64,000 nucleotides of DNA, from positions 2,170,001-2,234,000 of the forward strand of contig NZ_CP034661.1 of NCBI RefSeq assembly GCF_003971235.1, given 5' to 3'. This DNA is from Chryseobacterium aureum. Its GTDB lineage: Bacteria; Bacteroidota; Bacteroidia; Flavobacteriales; Weeksellaceae. The position numbers were made by a program, and so were the translations under genes. The notes under the pieces are model-generated. The model was not told the DNA's origin, did not search any database, and worked only from the letters and a program-made list of their open reading frames with translations. This document shows positions 53,965-62,684 of this stretch, in pieces (within the stretch, counting starts at the first letter, position 1; every line of letters starts with the position of its first letter).

Positions 53965-54768
53965 ATGAAAATAGCCATTTTAGGAGCCGGAAATATGGGA
54001 TTGTCATTCTCAAAATCATTTTTGAAATATGAACTGATCAAACCTGAAAATTTACACCTTATCATCAGAAACCAGGAAAAAATCTCCAAAATAGCTGAAG
54101 AATTTCCTAAGTCAAACATTTCCACCTTTGAAGAAGTGAAAGAACTGGATGCTGATCTGATCATCATTGCCGTAAAGCCTCAGGATTTTCATGCGGTAGC
54201 GCAAAATATTCAGTTTACTTTAAAAGAAAACCAGATGATACTCTCCATCATGGCGGGGATTAATATTGAGAAAATTCAAAAATCACTGAATCATTCATTA
54301 GTCGTACGAGCAATGCCGAACGCTCCTACTCTTTTGGGAATGGGAATTACAGGATATACCGCTGCAGATGGAATTTCTTTCAGCCAGTTAATCAATATTG
54401 AAAGATTGCTGAACAGTACCGGAAGATCAGTCTATCTGGAAGAAGAAGATCTTTTAGACGGAGTTACAGCGCTTTCGGGAAGTGGTCCTGCTTATTTCTA
54501 TTATATCATTGATGCGATGATTAAAGCAGGAATTGAGATGGGAATTGAAGAAAATCTTTCCAAGCTTTTTGTAAAACAAACGATGCTGGGAGCTTATCAT
54601 CTGATTAATAATTCAGAAAAAAACCTTGAAGAGCTCATCAAAGATGTTGCCTCTAAAGGCGGAACTACCGAAGCGGCTTTAAAAACATTTGACGAAAACA
54701 GTTTTAAAGATATTCTGAAAAAGGGAATCTTAAATGCAGAAAAGCGCGCTAAAGAACTCAACAGCTAA
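53965..54768 (+). CDS. proC: Pyrroline-5-carboxylate reductase ProC
   Basis: ProC reduces pyrroline-5-carboxylate to proline with NAD(P)H. The 267 residues show the Rossmann motif AILGAGNMGLSFSKSF at the N terminus, AVKPQDFHAV, VRAMPNAPTLLGMGITGY and the C-terminal signature VTALSGSGPAYFYYIIDAM plus VASKGGTTEAALKTF. The length fits. The last 11 bases overlap the end of the convergent VanZ-like gene, so transcripts from both could interfere. A TACTTTTA near-box lies 40 bases before the start. Confidence 0.95.
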   Translation: MKIAILGAGNMGLSFSKSFLKYELIKPENLHLIIRNQEKISKIAEEFPKSNISTFEEVKELDADLIIIAVKPQDFHAVAQNIQFTLKENQMILSIMAGINIEKIQKSLNHSLVVRAMPNAPTLLGMGITGYTAADGISFSQLINIERLLNSTGRSVYLEEEDLLDGVTALSGSGPAYFYYIIDAMIKAGIEMGIEENLSKLFVKQTMLGAYHLINNSEKNLEELIKDVASKGGTTEAALKTFDENSFKDILKKGILNAEKRAKELNS

Positions 54769-55171
54769 ATTTCTTTTCCATCAACCTGCAAAGCAGCCAT
54801 CCTAAATACACCCCAAAAGTATTCAGGATGATATCATCTACCTCAAATATTCCCAGTCTTGTAAAGTATTGAAGCGCCTCCACAATCGTAATTGCAGCCA
54901 TAAAATTAATGAGTAATGGTTTTAAATCTTTCAGTTTCGGAAAAACCCATCCCAAAAAACCAAAAGGCATAAACATCACAATATTTCCGAGAACAACAGT
55001 TACAGTTTCTCTCCAATATCTGATTCCCTGTATATATTTAACGGTAGAAAGTATAGGCTCTACCGTAATCAGGTTTTCCTCAGACTGATATCTGCCCATC
55101 CCGAAAAACATCAGGTACAGCAAAAACAGGGTAAAGGGCACAATAAAGATTGTATATATTTTTTTCAACAT
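54758..55171 (-). CDS. VanZ-family membrane protein
   Basis: The 137-residue protein has four membrane helices with VanZ-like features: ETVTVVLGNIVMFMPFGFLG and IVEALQYFTRLGIFEVDDIILNTFGVYLGWLL (residues 94-125, cited in part: GIFEVDDIILNTFGVYLG). VanZ itself gives low-level teicoplanin resistance, but most family members have no known role. It shares 11 bases with the proC end on the other strand. No other van genes are nearby, so no resistance claim is made. Confidence 0.85.
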   Translation of the reverse strand: MLKKIYTIFIVPFTLFLLYLMFFGMGRYQSEENLITVEPILSTVKYIQGIRYWRETVTVVLGNIVMFMPFGFLGWVFPKLKDLKPLLINFMAAITIVEALQYFTRLGIFEVDDIILNTFGVYLGWLLCRLMEKKFSC

Positions 55172-55248
55172 TGCGCCGCTAAGATATTCATTTCAAAAAA
55201 ATAATCTACAGCCTTTAAAAGAGATTTTTCAAATTGATCAATACCCAA

Positions 55249-55274
55249 AAAAGAGAGTCAGCTGACTCTCTTTT
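55249..55274 (-). terminator. Perfect 13-base palindromic terminator
   Basis: AAAAGAGAGTCAG is followed without loop bases by its complement. On the minus strand it ends in TTTTTT. It lies 16 bases after the stop of the 186-residue gene. Confidence 0.85.
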
Positions 55275-55289
55275 CAAATTACCATATCC

Positions 55290-55850
55290 TTATTTTCTTT
55301 TCATTGGAATCTGTAGATTGGTGGGACGGTTTTCTTCTGTATCGAAACCTCTGCCATCAATATTTCTTGCTCCCCAGAACATCATATCATGAACCATATA
55401 AATCAGATCATACTCCTTGAAAACCTGTCCTTCCGCCAATCCAAACGGAAGGAATTTCTTTTTTAATATGCTTTGAGATTTTCCCGTTTCCCAGGTTTCA
55501 AAATTTTCTTTTGCCAGGTTATTTAAAACATCCGTGAAATTTGGAATCAAAGGTGTCACTTCATAAGCCTCGTCAGCAGTAAAATCCACCTTTTGTGCTC
55601 CTGAAGCAATAGGATGATCACCTTTCCATTCCACATGTCCTTTCAGTACAATCTTCACTAAGGGAATTTGTCCGTAAGGATCAGCATAATTAATTATTTC
55701 CAGCTTAAAATGATCTTCCGGAAGCAATGAAAATGATCTTTTTAAATAAAAAGGTTTCAGACTTCCGTCTTCGTTTTTTAATGAACTGGGACGGATTTCC
55801 GTAGAAATACTCTCCCATTCTCCCAAGGCACTTTTTTTTATATTCTCCAT
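55290..55850 (-). CDS. Cytoplasmic protein of unknown function
   Basis: The 186-residue product has no signal peptide or membrane helix. It contains LGEWESISTEIRPSSLK, FYLKRSFSLLPEDHFKLEI and GHVEWKGDHPIASGAQKVDF, a beta-rich pattern that might be a lipocalin-like barrel (recalling APCDD1-type repeats), though this is weak. It follows the NTF2-like gene by 19 bases and probably shares its promoter, so the two may belong to a pathway controlled by the divergent HxlR regulator. Confidence 0.6.
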   Translation of the reverse strand: MENIKKSALGEWESISTEIRPSSLKNEDGSLKPFYLKRSFSLLPEDHFKLEIINYADPYGQIPLVKIVLKGHVEWKGDHPIASGAQKVDFTADEAYEVTPLIPNFTDVLNNLAKENFETWETGKSQSILKKKFLPFGLAEGQVFKEYDLIYMVHDMMFWGARNIDGRGFDTEENRPTNLQIPMKRK

Positions 55851-55869
55851 CAGGTTGTTTTTATATGCA

Positions 55870-56244
55870 TTATAATACTATGGGAAACATGGAATTTCCA
55901 TTCGCTGAATTTTCCGCAGTGACTTCCTCCTGTAAAACATCCCAGTGTTCCACCAGCTTTCCGTTATCCACTCTAAAAATATCTACTCCAATTCTATTTT
56001 TACCATTCCAGTTGGTGTAGCGCCCGTGAATCATTACTATATTTCCATTTTCTGCCATAACTCCGGGTTCATATCCAAAATCTGCCGGCAATACTGGCAA
56101 AAGCTGTTTCAAAGCGTCGGTTCCGTTGGGAATTACAGGATTATGCTGAATATAATTCTCTCCGAAATATTGCTCAAACGCGGTAATATCTCTGTCAACA
56201 AACACAGCAGTAATTGCTTTGAATACCAATTCTTTATTATTCAT
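55870..56244 (-). CDS. NTF2-like (SnoaL-type) protein
   Basis: The 124-residue protein has the cone-shaped NTF2-like fold pattern: FKAITAVFVDRDITAFEQYFGENYIQHNPVIPNG is the helical start (residues 8-41, cited in part: YFGENYIQHNPVIPNG), then VMIHGRYTNWNGKNRIGVDIFRVDNGKLVEHWDV is the strand part (NRIGVDIFRVDNGKLVEHWD). Family members are small enzymes or ligand binders. It is divergent from the HxlR regulator with 91 bases between, a layout typical of a regulator and its target. Confidence 0.85.
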   Translation of the reverse strand: MNNKELVFKAITAVFVDRDITAFEQYFGENYIQHNPVIPNGTDALKQLLPVLPADFGYEPGVMAENGNIVMIHGRYTNWNGKNRIGVDIFRVDNGKLVEHWDVLQEEVTAENSANGNSMFPIVL

Positions 56245-56246
56245 AC

Positions 56247-56281
56247 TTTGTATTTTTATAGCAGCAAAGTTATTACCTTTG
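56247..56281 (+). promoter_or_regulatory. Overlapping divergent promoters (HxlR gene and NTF2-like gene)
   Basis: Rightward, TTTG (56247-56250) and TACCTTTG (56274-56281) are 23 bases apart. Leftward, TAACTTTG sits at 56265-56272. The two -7 boxes lie next to each other, so one bound protein could affect both. Confidence 0.55.
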
Positions 56282-56335
56282 TCATATTTATTATACTAGT
56301 AGCTATTATTATTCATAGTACATTTTTTTAGACCA

Positions 56336-56677
56336 ATGGAAAATAAAAGAAAAAATAAAGATTTCAATCCTAATAACTGTCCGGTAACTCACTTCTACAA
56401 TAAAGTGGGCGGCAAGTGGAAAACGGTAATTATGTACGGAATAAGTATGAAAGTAAACCGTTTCAGCACGCTGCAGAAAGCCATTCCGATGATCAGTAAG
56501 CAAATGCTTGTGAACCAGCTCAGAGAAATGGAAGAAGATCATATTATTGAAAGAACAATTTATGCAGAAATACCTCCCAGAGTAGAATATAAACTTACAG
56601 AGTACGGCCAGACTTTTATGCCGGTTCTGATGACCATTCAGGATTGGGGACTTAAGGATATGGCTTTAAAAAATTAA
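56336..56677 (+). CDS. HxlR-family transcription regulator
   Basis: The 113-residue winged-helix protein has the HxlR pattern: NNCPVTHFYNKVGGKWKTVIMYGI with the conserved Cys at residue 14, then RFSTLQKAIPMISKQMLVNQLREMEEDHIIERTIY and PRVEYKLTEYGQTFMPVL. HxlR proteins often sense electrophiles or oxidants through that Cys. It is divergent from the NTF2-like/unknown gene pair, which are its likely targets. DNA binding is known for the family; the signal is inferred. Confidence 0.92.
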   Translation: MENKRKNKDFNPNNCPVTHFYNKVGGKWKTVIMYGISMKVNRFSTLQKAIPMISKQMLVNQLREMEEDHIIERTIYAEIPPRVEYKLTEYGQTFMPVLMTIQDWGLKDMALKN

Positions 56678-56699
56678 TTTTTTAATAATTTCTTTTGGC

Positions 56700-56730
56700 T
56701 TTGCGTTTCTTTTTACAAGTCTTACTTTTG
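56700..56730 (+). promoter_or_regulatory. Promoter of lnt (TTTG-N19-TACTTTTG)
   Basis: TTTG (56700-56703) and TACTTTTG (56723-56730) are 19 bases apart, a perfect match. Transcription should start about ten bases before the ATG at 56748. Confidence 0.8.
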
Positions 56731-56747
56731 CATTATATCTTATCCTA

Positions 56748-58382
56748 ATGAAATACGTTTTACTTACCCTGATTTCAGCAATGCTGCTGTCGGTTTCATG
56801 GCCTACTTACGGAGTTCCGTTTTTTATATTTTTTGCACTTGTTCCTCTTTTGATGATGGAGCATGGGGTTTCAAAATTTTCAGATTATAAGAGAAAAAGC
56901 TGGGTAGTCTTCGGATTATCCTACTTGTGCTTTGTGATCTGGAATATCGTCACTACAGGATGGCTGTACGGCTCAAAGAATCCCGACGGAAGCCATTCTA
57001 TGATGGCTGTTGTATTTCCGGTGCTGGTAAACTCCTTTTTATATTCTCTGGTATTTCAATGCTATCACTGGTATAAAAATGCACAGGGAACCTATTGGGG
57101 ATTAGGATTCCTGATTGCCATCTGGATGAGTTTTGAAAAGTTTCATTTAGGATGGGAATTAACGTGGCCGTGGCTCAACCTTGGGAATGTATTTTCTGAT
57201 TATCCCAAACTGATCCAATGGTATGATACATTGGGGGCAACCGGAGGGAGTTTCTGGATTCTCCTGGTTAATGTTTTAATTTTCTATACCGTAAGAACCT
57301 GGGAAGCCGGACGAAAGCGGAAAGATCTCATTAGAAATTCAGCAATTGTTGGGGTTTTAATTGTTCTTCCCATGATTATTTCGGTGATCAAATACCATAA
57401 TTTTGATGAAAAACCCATCGGACAAGTGGGTATTCTCATGCTGCAGCCGGACCTTGATCCTTATGCTGAAAAGTATTCGAAAGACAGCCTCGCCATAGAG
57501 CAGGATTTGTTGGCGCTTGCCGAAAAGAATTCTACGGGAAAGATTGATTATTATATGGCTCCGGAAACGGCACTTCCCGGAAGAGGATCCATTTCTGAAA
57601 CAGCTTTTGAAAAGAGTGTACTTCTTAATAACATCAAAGGGTTTCTGTCCCAGCATCCGGGATCTGTTTTTGCAACAGGAATATCCTCACACCGTTTTTT
57701 TTACAATCCTGCCGACCTGCCAAAAGAAGCTTACCAGATCAACAGCGGTGTTTGGGTGAGCAGCTATAATACAGCGATACAGCTGGTTCCTGATCAGAAA
57801 GTTCAGGCTTACCACAAAGGAAAACTCGTACCGGGTGTTGAAATATTTCCTTATATGAATGTTTTAAAACCATTGTTAGGAGATGCCATGCTGAATCTGG
57901 GGGGCACCGTAGCCTCTTTGGGAACAGATAAAGAAAGAGTTGCCTTTTCAAACCCTTATAACAAAGGGAAACTTGCTCCTATTATCTGCTATGAAAGTAT
58001 TTATGGGGAATTTGTAACAGACTATGTGAAAAAAGGAGCTAATTTCTTAGGCATTATGACCAATGACTCCTGGTGGGGCGTTACGGAAGGACATAAACAG
58101 CTTTTATCCTATGCTAAACTAAGAGCGATTGAAACCAGAAGAGAAATTGCCCGCGCTGCCAACAGTGGAATTTCGGCACATATCAATGCGAAAGGAGAAG
58201 TGACGGCTGATACTTTTTATGGAGATAAAACAGCTTTATTTGCAAAAGTAAATCTGTATGACACCATGACATTCTATACAAGGGCCGGAGACCTTCTTTC
58301 AAGGTTTTCCATCTTCGCATTAGGATTTTTATTGTTTTATTTTCTGATTGAATGGTTTAAAAACAAAACGAAGAAAGCTTAG
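56748..58382 (+). CDS. lnt: Apolipoprotein N-acyltransferase Lnt
   Basis: Lnt adds the third acyl chain to lipoproteins in the inner membrane. The 544 residues include about seven helices and a periplasmic nitrilase-like domain (residues 220-505). The catalytic triad can be seen: Glu in YYMAPETALPG, Lys in YHKGKLVPGVEIFPY and Cys in PIICYESIYGEF. FLGIMTNDSWWGVTEGHKQ and RAIETRREIARAANSG are further signatures. Many lipoproteins in this window would be its clients. It stands alone between its promoter and a terminator. Confidence 0.95.
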   Translation: MKYVLLTLISAMLLSVSWPTYGVPFFIFFALVPLLMMEHGVSKFSDYKRKSWVVFGLSYLCFVIWNIVTTGWLYGSKNPDGSHSMMAVVFPVLVNSFLYSLVFQCYHWYKNAQGTYWGLGFLIAIWMSFEKFHLGWELTWPWLNLGNVFSDYPKLIQWYDTLGATGGSFWILLVNVLIFYTVRTWEAGRKRKDLIRNSAIVGVLIVLPMIISVIKYHNFDEKPIGQVGILMLQPDLDPYAEKYSKDSLAIEQDLLALAEKNSTGKIDYYMAPETALPGRGSISETAFEKSVLLNNIKGFLSQHPGSVFATGISSHRFFYNPADLPKEAYQINSGVWVSSYNTAIQLVPDQKVQAYHKGKLVPGVEIFPYMNVLKPLLGDAMLNLGGTVASLGTDKERVAFSNPYNKGKLAPIICYESIYGEFVTDYVKKGANFLGIMTNDSWWGVTEGHKQLLSYAKLRAIETRREIARAANSGISAHINAKGEVTADTFYGDKTALFAKVNLYDTMTFYTRAGDLLSRFSIFALGFLLFYFLIEWFKNKTKKA

Positions 58383-58474
58383 TTTAAATACAAATTGTAT
58401 AGCTTTTTTGCACAAATTCCACGACAATCAACGCTCAAAAATTCTGCAGAGAACTCCTGTTTATTCTATAAAAA

Positions 58475-58506
58475 GAGAAAAGCCAGCTGGACGTCTGGCT
58501 TTTCTC
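58475..58506. terminator. Bidirectional terminator after lnt
   Basis: GAGAAAAGCCAG and CTGGCTTTTCTC form a 12-base stem with an eight-base loop between convergent genes. Confidence 0.87.
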
Positions 58507-58534
58507 ATTGATAGAAGATAGAATTGTAATTCAA

Positions 58535-60244
58535 TTACTTAATCGTAAGTTTCCTGGTGGTTATTTCGTTTTTTATCTTCAGTTTTAAAATATAGACTCC
58601 TTTCGGTACATGAGAAACATCAATAGACTGATCTCCATTTACACTGATATTCATTTTTCTTCCATCCATCGCATACATTTCCGCTTCTGAAACTTTTTCT
58701 CCTCTGATGTACACTTTATCGGATACCGGATTGGGATAGATAACAAGCTGTTTATCTGATTTAATTTCCGAAGTTCCGAGTGTGCCCTGTGGAGAAGCAT
58801 CAGAATATACTTTCGAAGCATCAATAGATTTCACACTCCAGTATACATTTTGAATGGCCGGATCAAGTTCAAGAAACCATGATGGCGTTGTCACTACATA
58901 TTTGGCAATATCATTCGCACCCTGTGTAGATCCTACTGTAATTTCGTAACGTAGTGCATTCACCGGGGTTTTATCATCTGAAGCACCACTCCATGAAAAA
59001 TTGAATCTGTTTCCGCTTTTTGTCACGTTCAGATGAGTAGGTGCAGTAGGTTTAGCATTTACAGCTGTGGAATTATTCTTAAATAGTTTTGTCAGCGATG
59101 GCAGATCTGAAGCAGACCAGTCGAATCCGCCCAATAAAATATCCGGATGGTTGTCATTGTTAAAATCAAAAAGATGCACCAGCCCGGGCCCTCCCAGCTC
59201 AGTAATTCCTGTTATGGTTCCTTCATTAAATTTATTATTGGCCACATCATAGATATATGTTTTGACAACCGCATTATAATTTTCGTTCCCTGAAACAATA
59301 AAATCATAATAACCGTCATTGTTAAGATCACCAATACTTAGTGAAACGTCAGAAATATCAGTTCCGGTAATCGTTTGGGGCGTTAAATGACCTGTTCCGT
59401 CATTCATCAGAACAGCAAAATACCCATCATCATTTCCATCTCTCCCAATCACGACAACATCCTGAAATCCATCCGCATTAAAATCAGCAAAATCTATTTT
59501 CCCCACCCCTACCGGAAAAAGATCCTGTGTAGGATTCAAAACTCCGGCCTGATTCATATATACTTTAGACACCGGAGTACCATTGATGTCTGAGCCTATA
59601 ATTATGAGATCCAGAAGATGGTCATTATCCAGATCTACAACTTTAAAACTTCCACTTTGGGTACCATCTACCCAGTTTTCCGTCATATCAAATCCAGCAC
59701 CTGTGTTTTTATAATAATCCAGGGTATTTCTGAAACCTCCACCATGAGCATATTGCGTTCCGTTGATCGCGTAGTCAGGTTTACCATCGTGATTAAAATC
59801 AAACACCTCTATTGATCCGTAGATTTTCCCCGGAAGGTCAGCTTCTTTCACAAAACCAGTTCCGGTATTCCTGAATCTGTATTGTTTATAATTAACAACA
59901 TCCAAATAGCTGAGTCCTGTAGAAACAATATCCATCAGCCCGTCATTATTAAAATCAATGAATCTGATGTCTCCAAGATGCGTTACATCCGCTCCCAGTC
60001 CTGCATAAGGCAGTAATGTTGTTCCGTTATTCTGATAGACTTCATTGTAAGTACGGTCTACATTTCCGTCGCCATCAGAATCAATAGCTCCGTTAAGCAC
60101 AATATCCATTGTTCCATTGTTGTCTATATCAGCAATATCAGCTGCAGAATAATAGAAATTATTCATGCCCGTCTGGATCTCAGTAAAGTTCTGAGCCATG
60201 ATGCTGACTGGTAACATAGACAATAAAATATAAATCCTCCTCAT
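58535..60244 (-). CDS. Secreted FG-GAP/VCBS-repeat protein with T9SS tail
   Basis: The 569-residue protein has a signal peptide (ending SIMAQ). About eight calcium-binding-like repeats follow, with loops such as DIDNNGTMDIV, DFNNDGLMDIV, DFNHDGKPDYA, DLDNDHLLDLI, DFNADGFQDVV, DLNNDGYYDFI and DFNNDNHPDIL, as in integrin-type propellers. An Fn3-like part covers residues 400-490 (APTHLNVTKSGNRFNFSW). The tail is a type A T9SS domain (VIYPNPVSDKVYIRGE, KGVYILKLKIK). It is probably a surface-attached binding protein. Confidence 0.87.
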   Translation of the reverse strand: MRRIYILLSMLPVSIMAQNFTEIQTGMNNFYYSAADIADIDNNGTMDIVLNGAIDSDGDGNVDRTYNEVYQNNGTTLLPYAGLGADVTHLGDIRFIDFNNDGLMDIVSTGLSYLDVVNYKQYRFRNTGTGFVKEADLPGKIYGSIEVFDFNHDGKPDYAINGTQYAHGGGFRNTLDYYKNTGAGFDMTENWVDGTQSGSFKVVDLDNDHLLDLIIIGSDINGTPVSKVYMNQAGVLNPTQDLFPVGVGKIDFADFNADGFQDVVVIGRDGNDDGYFAVLMNDGTGHLTPQTITGTDISDVSLSIGDLNNDGYYDFIVSGNENYNAVVKTYIYDVANNKFNEGTITGITELGGPGLVHLFDFNNDNHPDILLGGFDWSASDLPSLTKLFKNNSTAVNAKPTAPTHLNVTKSGNRFNFSWSGASDDKTPVNALRYEITVGSTQGANDIAKYVVTTPSWFLELDPAIQNVYWSVKSIDASKVYSDASPQGTLGTSEIKSDKQLVIYPNPVSDKVYIRGEKVSEAEMYAMDGRKMNISVNGDQSIDVSHVPKGVYILKLKIKNEITTRKLTIK

Positions 60245-60419
60245 AGTTATTTTTATTTAGATTAATTAAAAACAAAGATAGAATATTAAATTCTGAGCTT
60301 AAAAAAAAGCCTGTATGAAATATATCAGCAACCTTTATCTGCTGTATCCCAAGGATTCTACTATTTTAAAAATTCAATATTATTAATCAGCCACTTATTT
60401 GCAAATATTTTCCAAAAGA

Positions 60420-60451
60420 TTTGTCTATCTAAAAAATTCTTCGTTATTTTG
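60420..60451 (+). promoter_or_regulatory. Promoter of the rpmB operon (TTTG-N20-TTATTTTG)
   Basis: TTTG at 60420-60423 and TTATTTTG at 60444-60451 are 20 bases apart; the -7 box differs from TAnnTTTG in one base. The leader would be about 30 bases. Confidence 0.65.
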
Positions 60452-60487
60452 CACTCTCAAATATTATACAAATAAGAACATCGAGAT

Positions 60488-60730
60488 ATGTCAAGAATTT
60501 GCCAAATAACAGGAAAGCGTGCAATGGTTGGTAACAACGTTTCTCACGCTAATAACAAAACGAAGCGTCGTTTTGAAATTAACTTATTAGAGAAGAAGTT
60601 TTACCTTCCGGAGCAAGATAAGCACGTTACACTGAAAGTATCAGCTCATGGATTGAGAGTGATTAACAAGATTGGAATCGAGGAAGCTATTGAAAGAGCT
60701 ACTAGAAACGGATTGATTAAAAAGAATTAA
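60488..60730 (+). CDS. rpmB: 50S ribosomal protein L28
   Basis: The 80-residue ribosomal protein shows the family start [20 protein letters not shown] followed by [16 protein letters not shown] and [13 protein letters not shown]. It is part of the large subunit. Only one Cys is present at the N terminus, so it is a zinc-free form. It leads a tight cluster with rpmG and the DUF4295 gene, six bases ahead of rpmG. Confidence 0.97.
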   Translation: MSRICQITGKRAMVGNNVSHANNKTKRRFEINLLEKKFYLPEQDKHVTLKVSAHGLRVINKIGIEEAIERATRNGLIKKN

Positions 60731-60736
60731 TAAATC

Positions 60737-60919
60737 ATGGCAAAAAAAGGAAATAGAGTTCAAGTAATCCTTGAATGCACAGAGCACAAAGAAAGTGGTA
60801 TGCCAGGAATGTCTAGATACATTTCTACAAAAAATAAAAAGAACACTACAGAAAGATTGGAATTGAAAAAATACAATCCTGTTCTTAAGAGATCTACCCT
60901 TCACAAAGAAATTAAGTAA
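60737..60919 (+). CDS. rpmG: 50S ribosomal protein L33
   Basis: The 60-residue protein matches L33: [46 protein letters not shown] (cited in part: [17 protein letters not shown]). Only one Cys (ILECTEH) is present, so the zinc ribbon is absent, as in C-minus forms. It lies between rpmB and the DUF4295 gene in one unit. Confidence 0.96.
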   Translation: MAKKGNRVQVILECTEHKESGMPGMSRYISTKNKKNTTERLELKKYNPVLKRSTLHKEIK

Positions 60920-60939
60920 TTTATAAATAATAACTTACC

Positions 60940-61089
60940 ATGGCAAAGAAAGTAGTAGCAACCCTACAAACTGGGTCTAAGAAAATGACCAAAGTGGTGA
61001 AAATGGTGAAGTCTTCTAAATCAGGAGCTTACGTTTTCGAAGAAAAAGTAATGAATGCTGATGAAGTAGATGGTTATTTAAAAAAATAA
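60940..61089 (+). CDS. DUF4295 family small basic protein
   Basis: A 49-residue frame starts at the ATG at 60940 and ends with TAA at 61087-61089. The product MAKKVVATLQTGSKK... is rich in Lys and matches DUF4295, a Bacteroidota family always found after rpmG. Its size, basic charge and place in a ribosomal-protein cluster suggest a ribosome-linked role, which is an inference. It is short enough to be missed by ORF callers with length limits. Confidence 0.88.
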   Translation: MAKKVVATLQTGSKKMTKVVKMVKSSKSGAYVFEEKVMNADEVDGYLKK

Positions 61090-61111
61090 TCAGTACTTTA
61101 TTTACAATATA

Positions 61112-61142
61112 AAAAACTACTCATATTTTGGGTAGTTTTTTT
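61112..61142 (+). terminator. Terminator of the rpmB-rpmG-DUF4295 operon
   Basis: AAAAACTAC and GTAGTTTTT enclose 11 bases and run into seven Ts. The -7 box of the next gene overlaps its right edge. Confidence 0.8.
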
Positions 61143-61178
61143 GTTATCTTTGTGCACCAGATTATTAATCAGTAAAGT

Positions 61179-61646
61179 ATGAAAAAGATACTTATTCTGG
61201 CCTGCACAGCAACTTTTCTATTTTTATTCAGTCAGAAAACCGTGAGCCCTGTAGAATATAAAAGTTCGCCAAAAGTTTTCAGCATAAAAGGACTATCCCA
61301 GTCAGTAAGTATCGATTGTGGAAGTTCCAGAATGATTGTATTGTCCGGACAGGTTCCGCTGGATGCGGAAGGAAACCTTGTGGGAAAAACAACAGAAGAA
61401 CAGACGCATCAGGTTTTCAAGAATATTGAAAACATCCTGAAGGAGTATGGAGGAACGGGAAAAGATATTATTAAGCTGGGAATCTTTACCACAGACATCA
61501 CAAAGACACCTGATTTCAGAAAAGTAAGGGACAACTATGTAAATCTTCAGAACCCACCTGTAAGCACCCTTGTGGAAGTGAGCAGGCTTTTCAGAGAGGA
61601 CGTGCTTATCGAAGTAGAAGCCACAGCAGTGGTTAAAAATAAATAA
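61179..61646 (+). CDS. Exported RidA-family protein
   Basis: The 155-residue protein has an N-terminal signal (residues 1-18) and a RidA-like domain. RidA proteins remove reactive enamines or imines; the exported versions are less well known. Visible parts are SRMIVLSGQVPLDAEGNLVG, QTHQVFKNIENILKEYGG and PVSTLVEVSRLFREDVLIEVEATAVV. The Arg that clamps the substrate carboxyl in active RidA (usually near RxxV) is not clearly at its usual place, so enzymatic activity is open. A TATCTTTG box at 61145-61152 lies upstream. ftsY follows 15 bases later. Confidence 0.85.
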   Translation: MKKILILACTATFLFLFSQKTVSPVEYKSSPKVFSIKGLSQSVSIDCGSSRMIVLSGQVPLDAEGNLVGKTTEEQTHQVFKNIENILKEYGGTGKDIIKLGIFTTDITKTPDFRKVRDNYVNLQNPPVSTLVEVSRLFREDVLIEVEATAVVKNK

Positions 61647-61661
61647 GAATAAACTGAAACT

Positions 61662-62615
61662 ATGAGTTGGTTTAAAAATATTTTCAAAAAGGAAGAAAAA
61701 GAAACCTTAGATAAAGGATTGGAAAAATCCAGCCAGGGATTCTTTGAAAAAATGACAAAAGCCGTAGTAGGCAAAAGCAAAGTAGATGATGAGGTACTTG
61801 ATGATCTTGAAGAAGTACTGATTGCATCTGATGTGGGAGCCTCTACTACGATCAAAATCATTCAGAGAATTGAAGAGCGTGTTGCCAGGGACAAATATGT
61901 TGGAGTCAATGAGCTTGATCAGATTCTTCGTGATGAAATTTCAGGCCTGCTGCTAGAAAATCCTCATGCCGGTACAGGAAATATTGACACTTCCAAAAAA
62001 CCTTATGTCATCATGGTAGTAGGGGTAAACGGAGTGGGAAAAACCACCACCATAGGAAAACTGGCGCACCAGTTCAAATCAGAAGGTAAAAAAGTGGTTC
62101 TTGGAGCGGCAGATACTTTTAGAGCAGCAGCAGTAGACCAGCTTGTCATCTGGAGCGAAAGAGTGGGTGTTCCCATTGTAAAACAGGAAATGGGATCAGA
62201 TCCTGCCTCCGTTGCATTTGATACCGTACAAAGTGCCGTTGCACAGAATGCCGATGTTGTCATTATAGATACTGCAGGAAGGCTTCATAATAAAATTAAC
62301 CTGATGAATGAGCTTTCCAAAATCAAAAGAGTAATGCAGAAGGTTATTCCTGATGCCCCACATGAGATTCTTTTGGTTCTTGATGGTTCTACGGGACAGA
62401 ATGCATTCGAACAGGCCAAACAGTTCACCGCAGCTACCGAAGTAAACGCTTTAGCCGTTACCAAATTAGACGGAACCGCAAAAGGCGGAGTGGTAATCGG
62501 AATCTCCGATCAGTTCCAGATTCCGGTGAAATATATTGGAGTAGGTGAAAAAATGCAGGATTTGCAGCTTTTTAATGGTACGGAATTTGTAGACTCATTC
62601 TTCAAGAAAAGATGA
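61662..62615 (+). CDS. ftsY: Signal recognition particle receptor FtsY
   Basis: FtsY receives ribosome-SRP complexes at the membrane and hydrolyses GTP. The 317 residues have a short acidic/basic N-terminal part (residues 1-30), the N domain (LDDLEEVLIASDVGASTT) and the G domain with P-loop GVNGVGKTTTIGKLA, the I-box ADTFRAAAVDQL, DTAGRLHNK and TKLDGTAKGG. The long acidic A domain of E. coli FtsY is lacking, as is usual in Bacteroidota. Probably transcribed together with the RidA-like gene. Confidence 0.97.
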   Translation: MSWFKNIFKKEEKETLDKGLEKSSQGFFEKMTKAVVGKSKVDDEVLDDLEEVLIASDVGASTTIKIIQRIEERVARDKYVGVNELDQILRDEISGLLLENPHAGTGNIDTSKKPYVIMVVGVNGVGKTTTIGKLAHQFKSEGKKVVLGAADTFRAAAVDQLVIWSERVGVPIVKQEMGSDPASVAFDTVQSAVAQNADVVIIDTAGRLHNKINLMNELSKIKRVMQKVIPDAPHEILLVLDGSTGQNAFEQAKQFTAATEVNALAVTKLDGTAKGGVVIGISDQFQIPVKYIGVGEKMQDLQLFNGTEFVDSFFKKR

Positions 62616-62684
62616 TTTATATCATGTTTTCCCTTATACTAGCAAACAATTCATTTAAATACTAACATAAAAAAATTTGCAACT

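Noticed and set aside
54758-55171. VanZ-like gene as evidence for glycopeptide resistance
   Set aside because: Most VanZ-family proteins are unrelated to resistance and no van genes are nearby.
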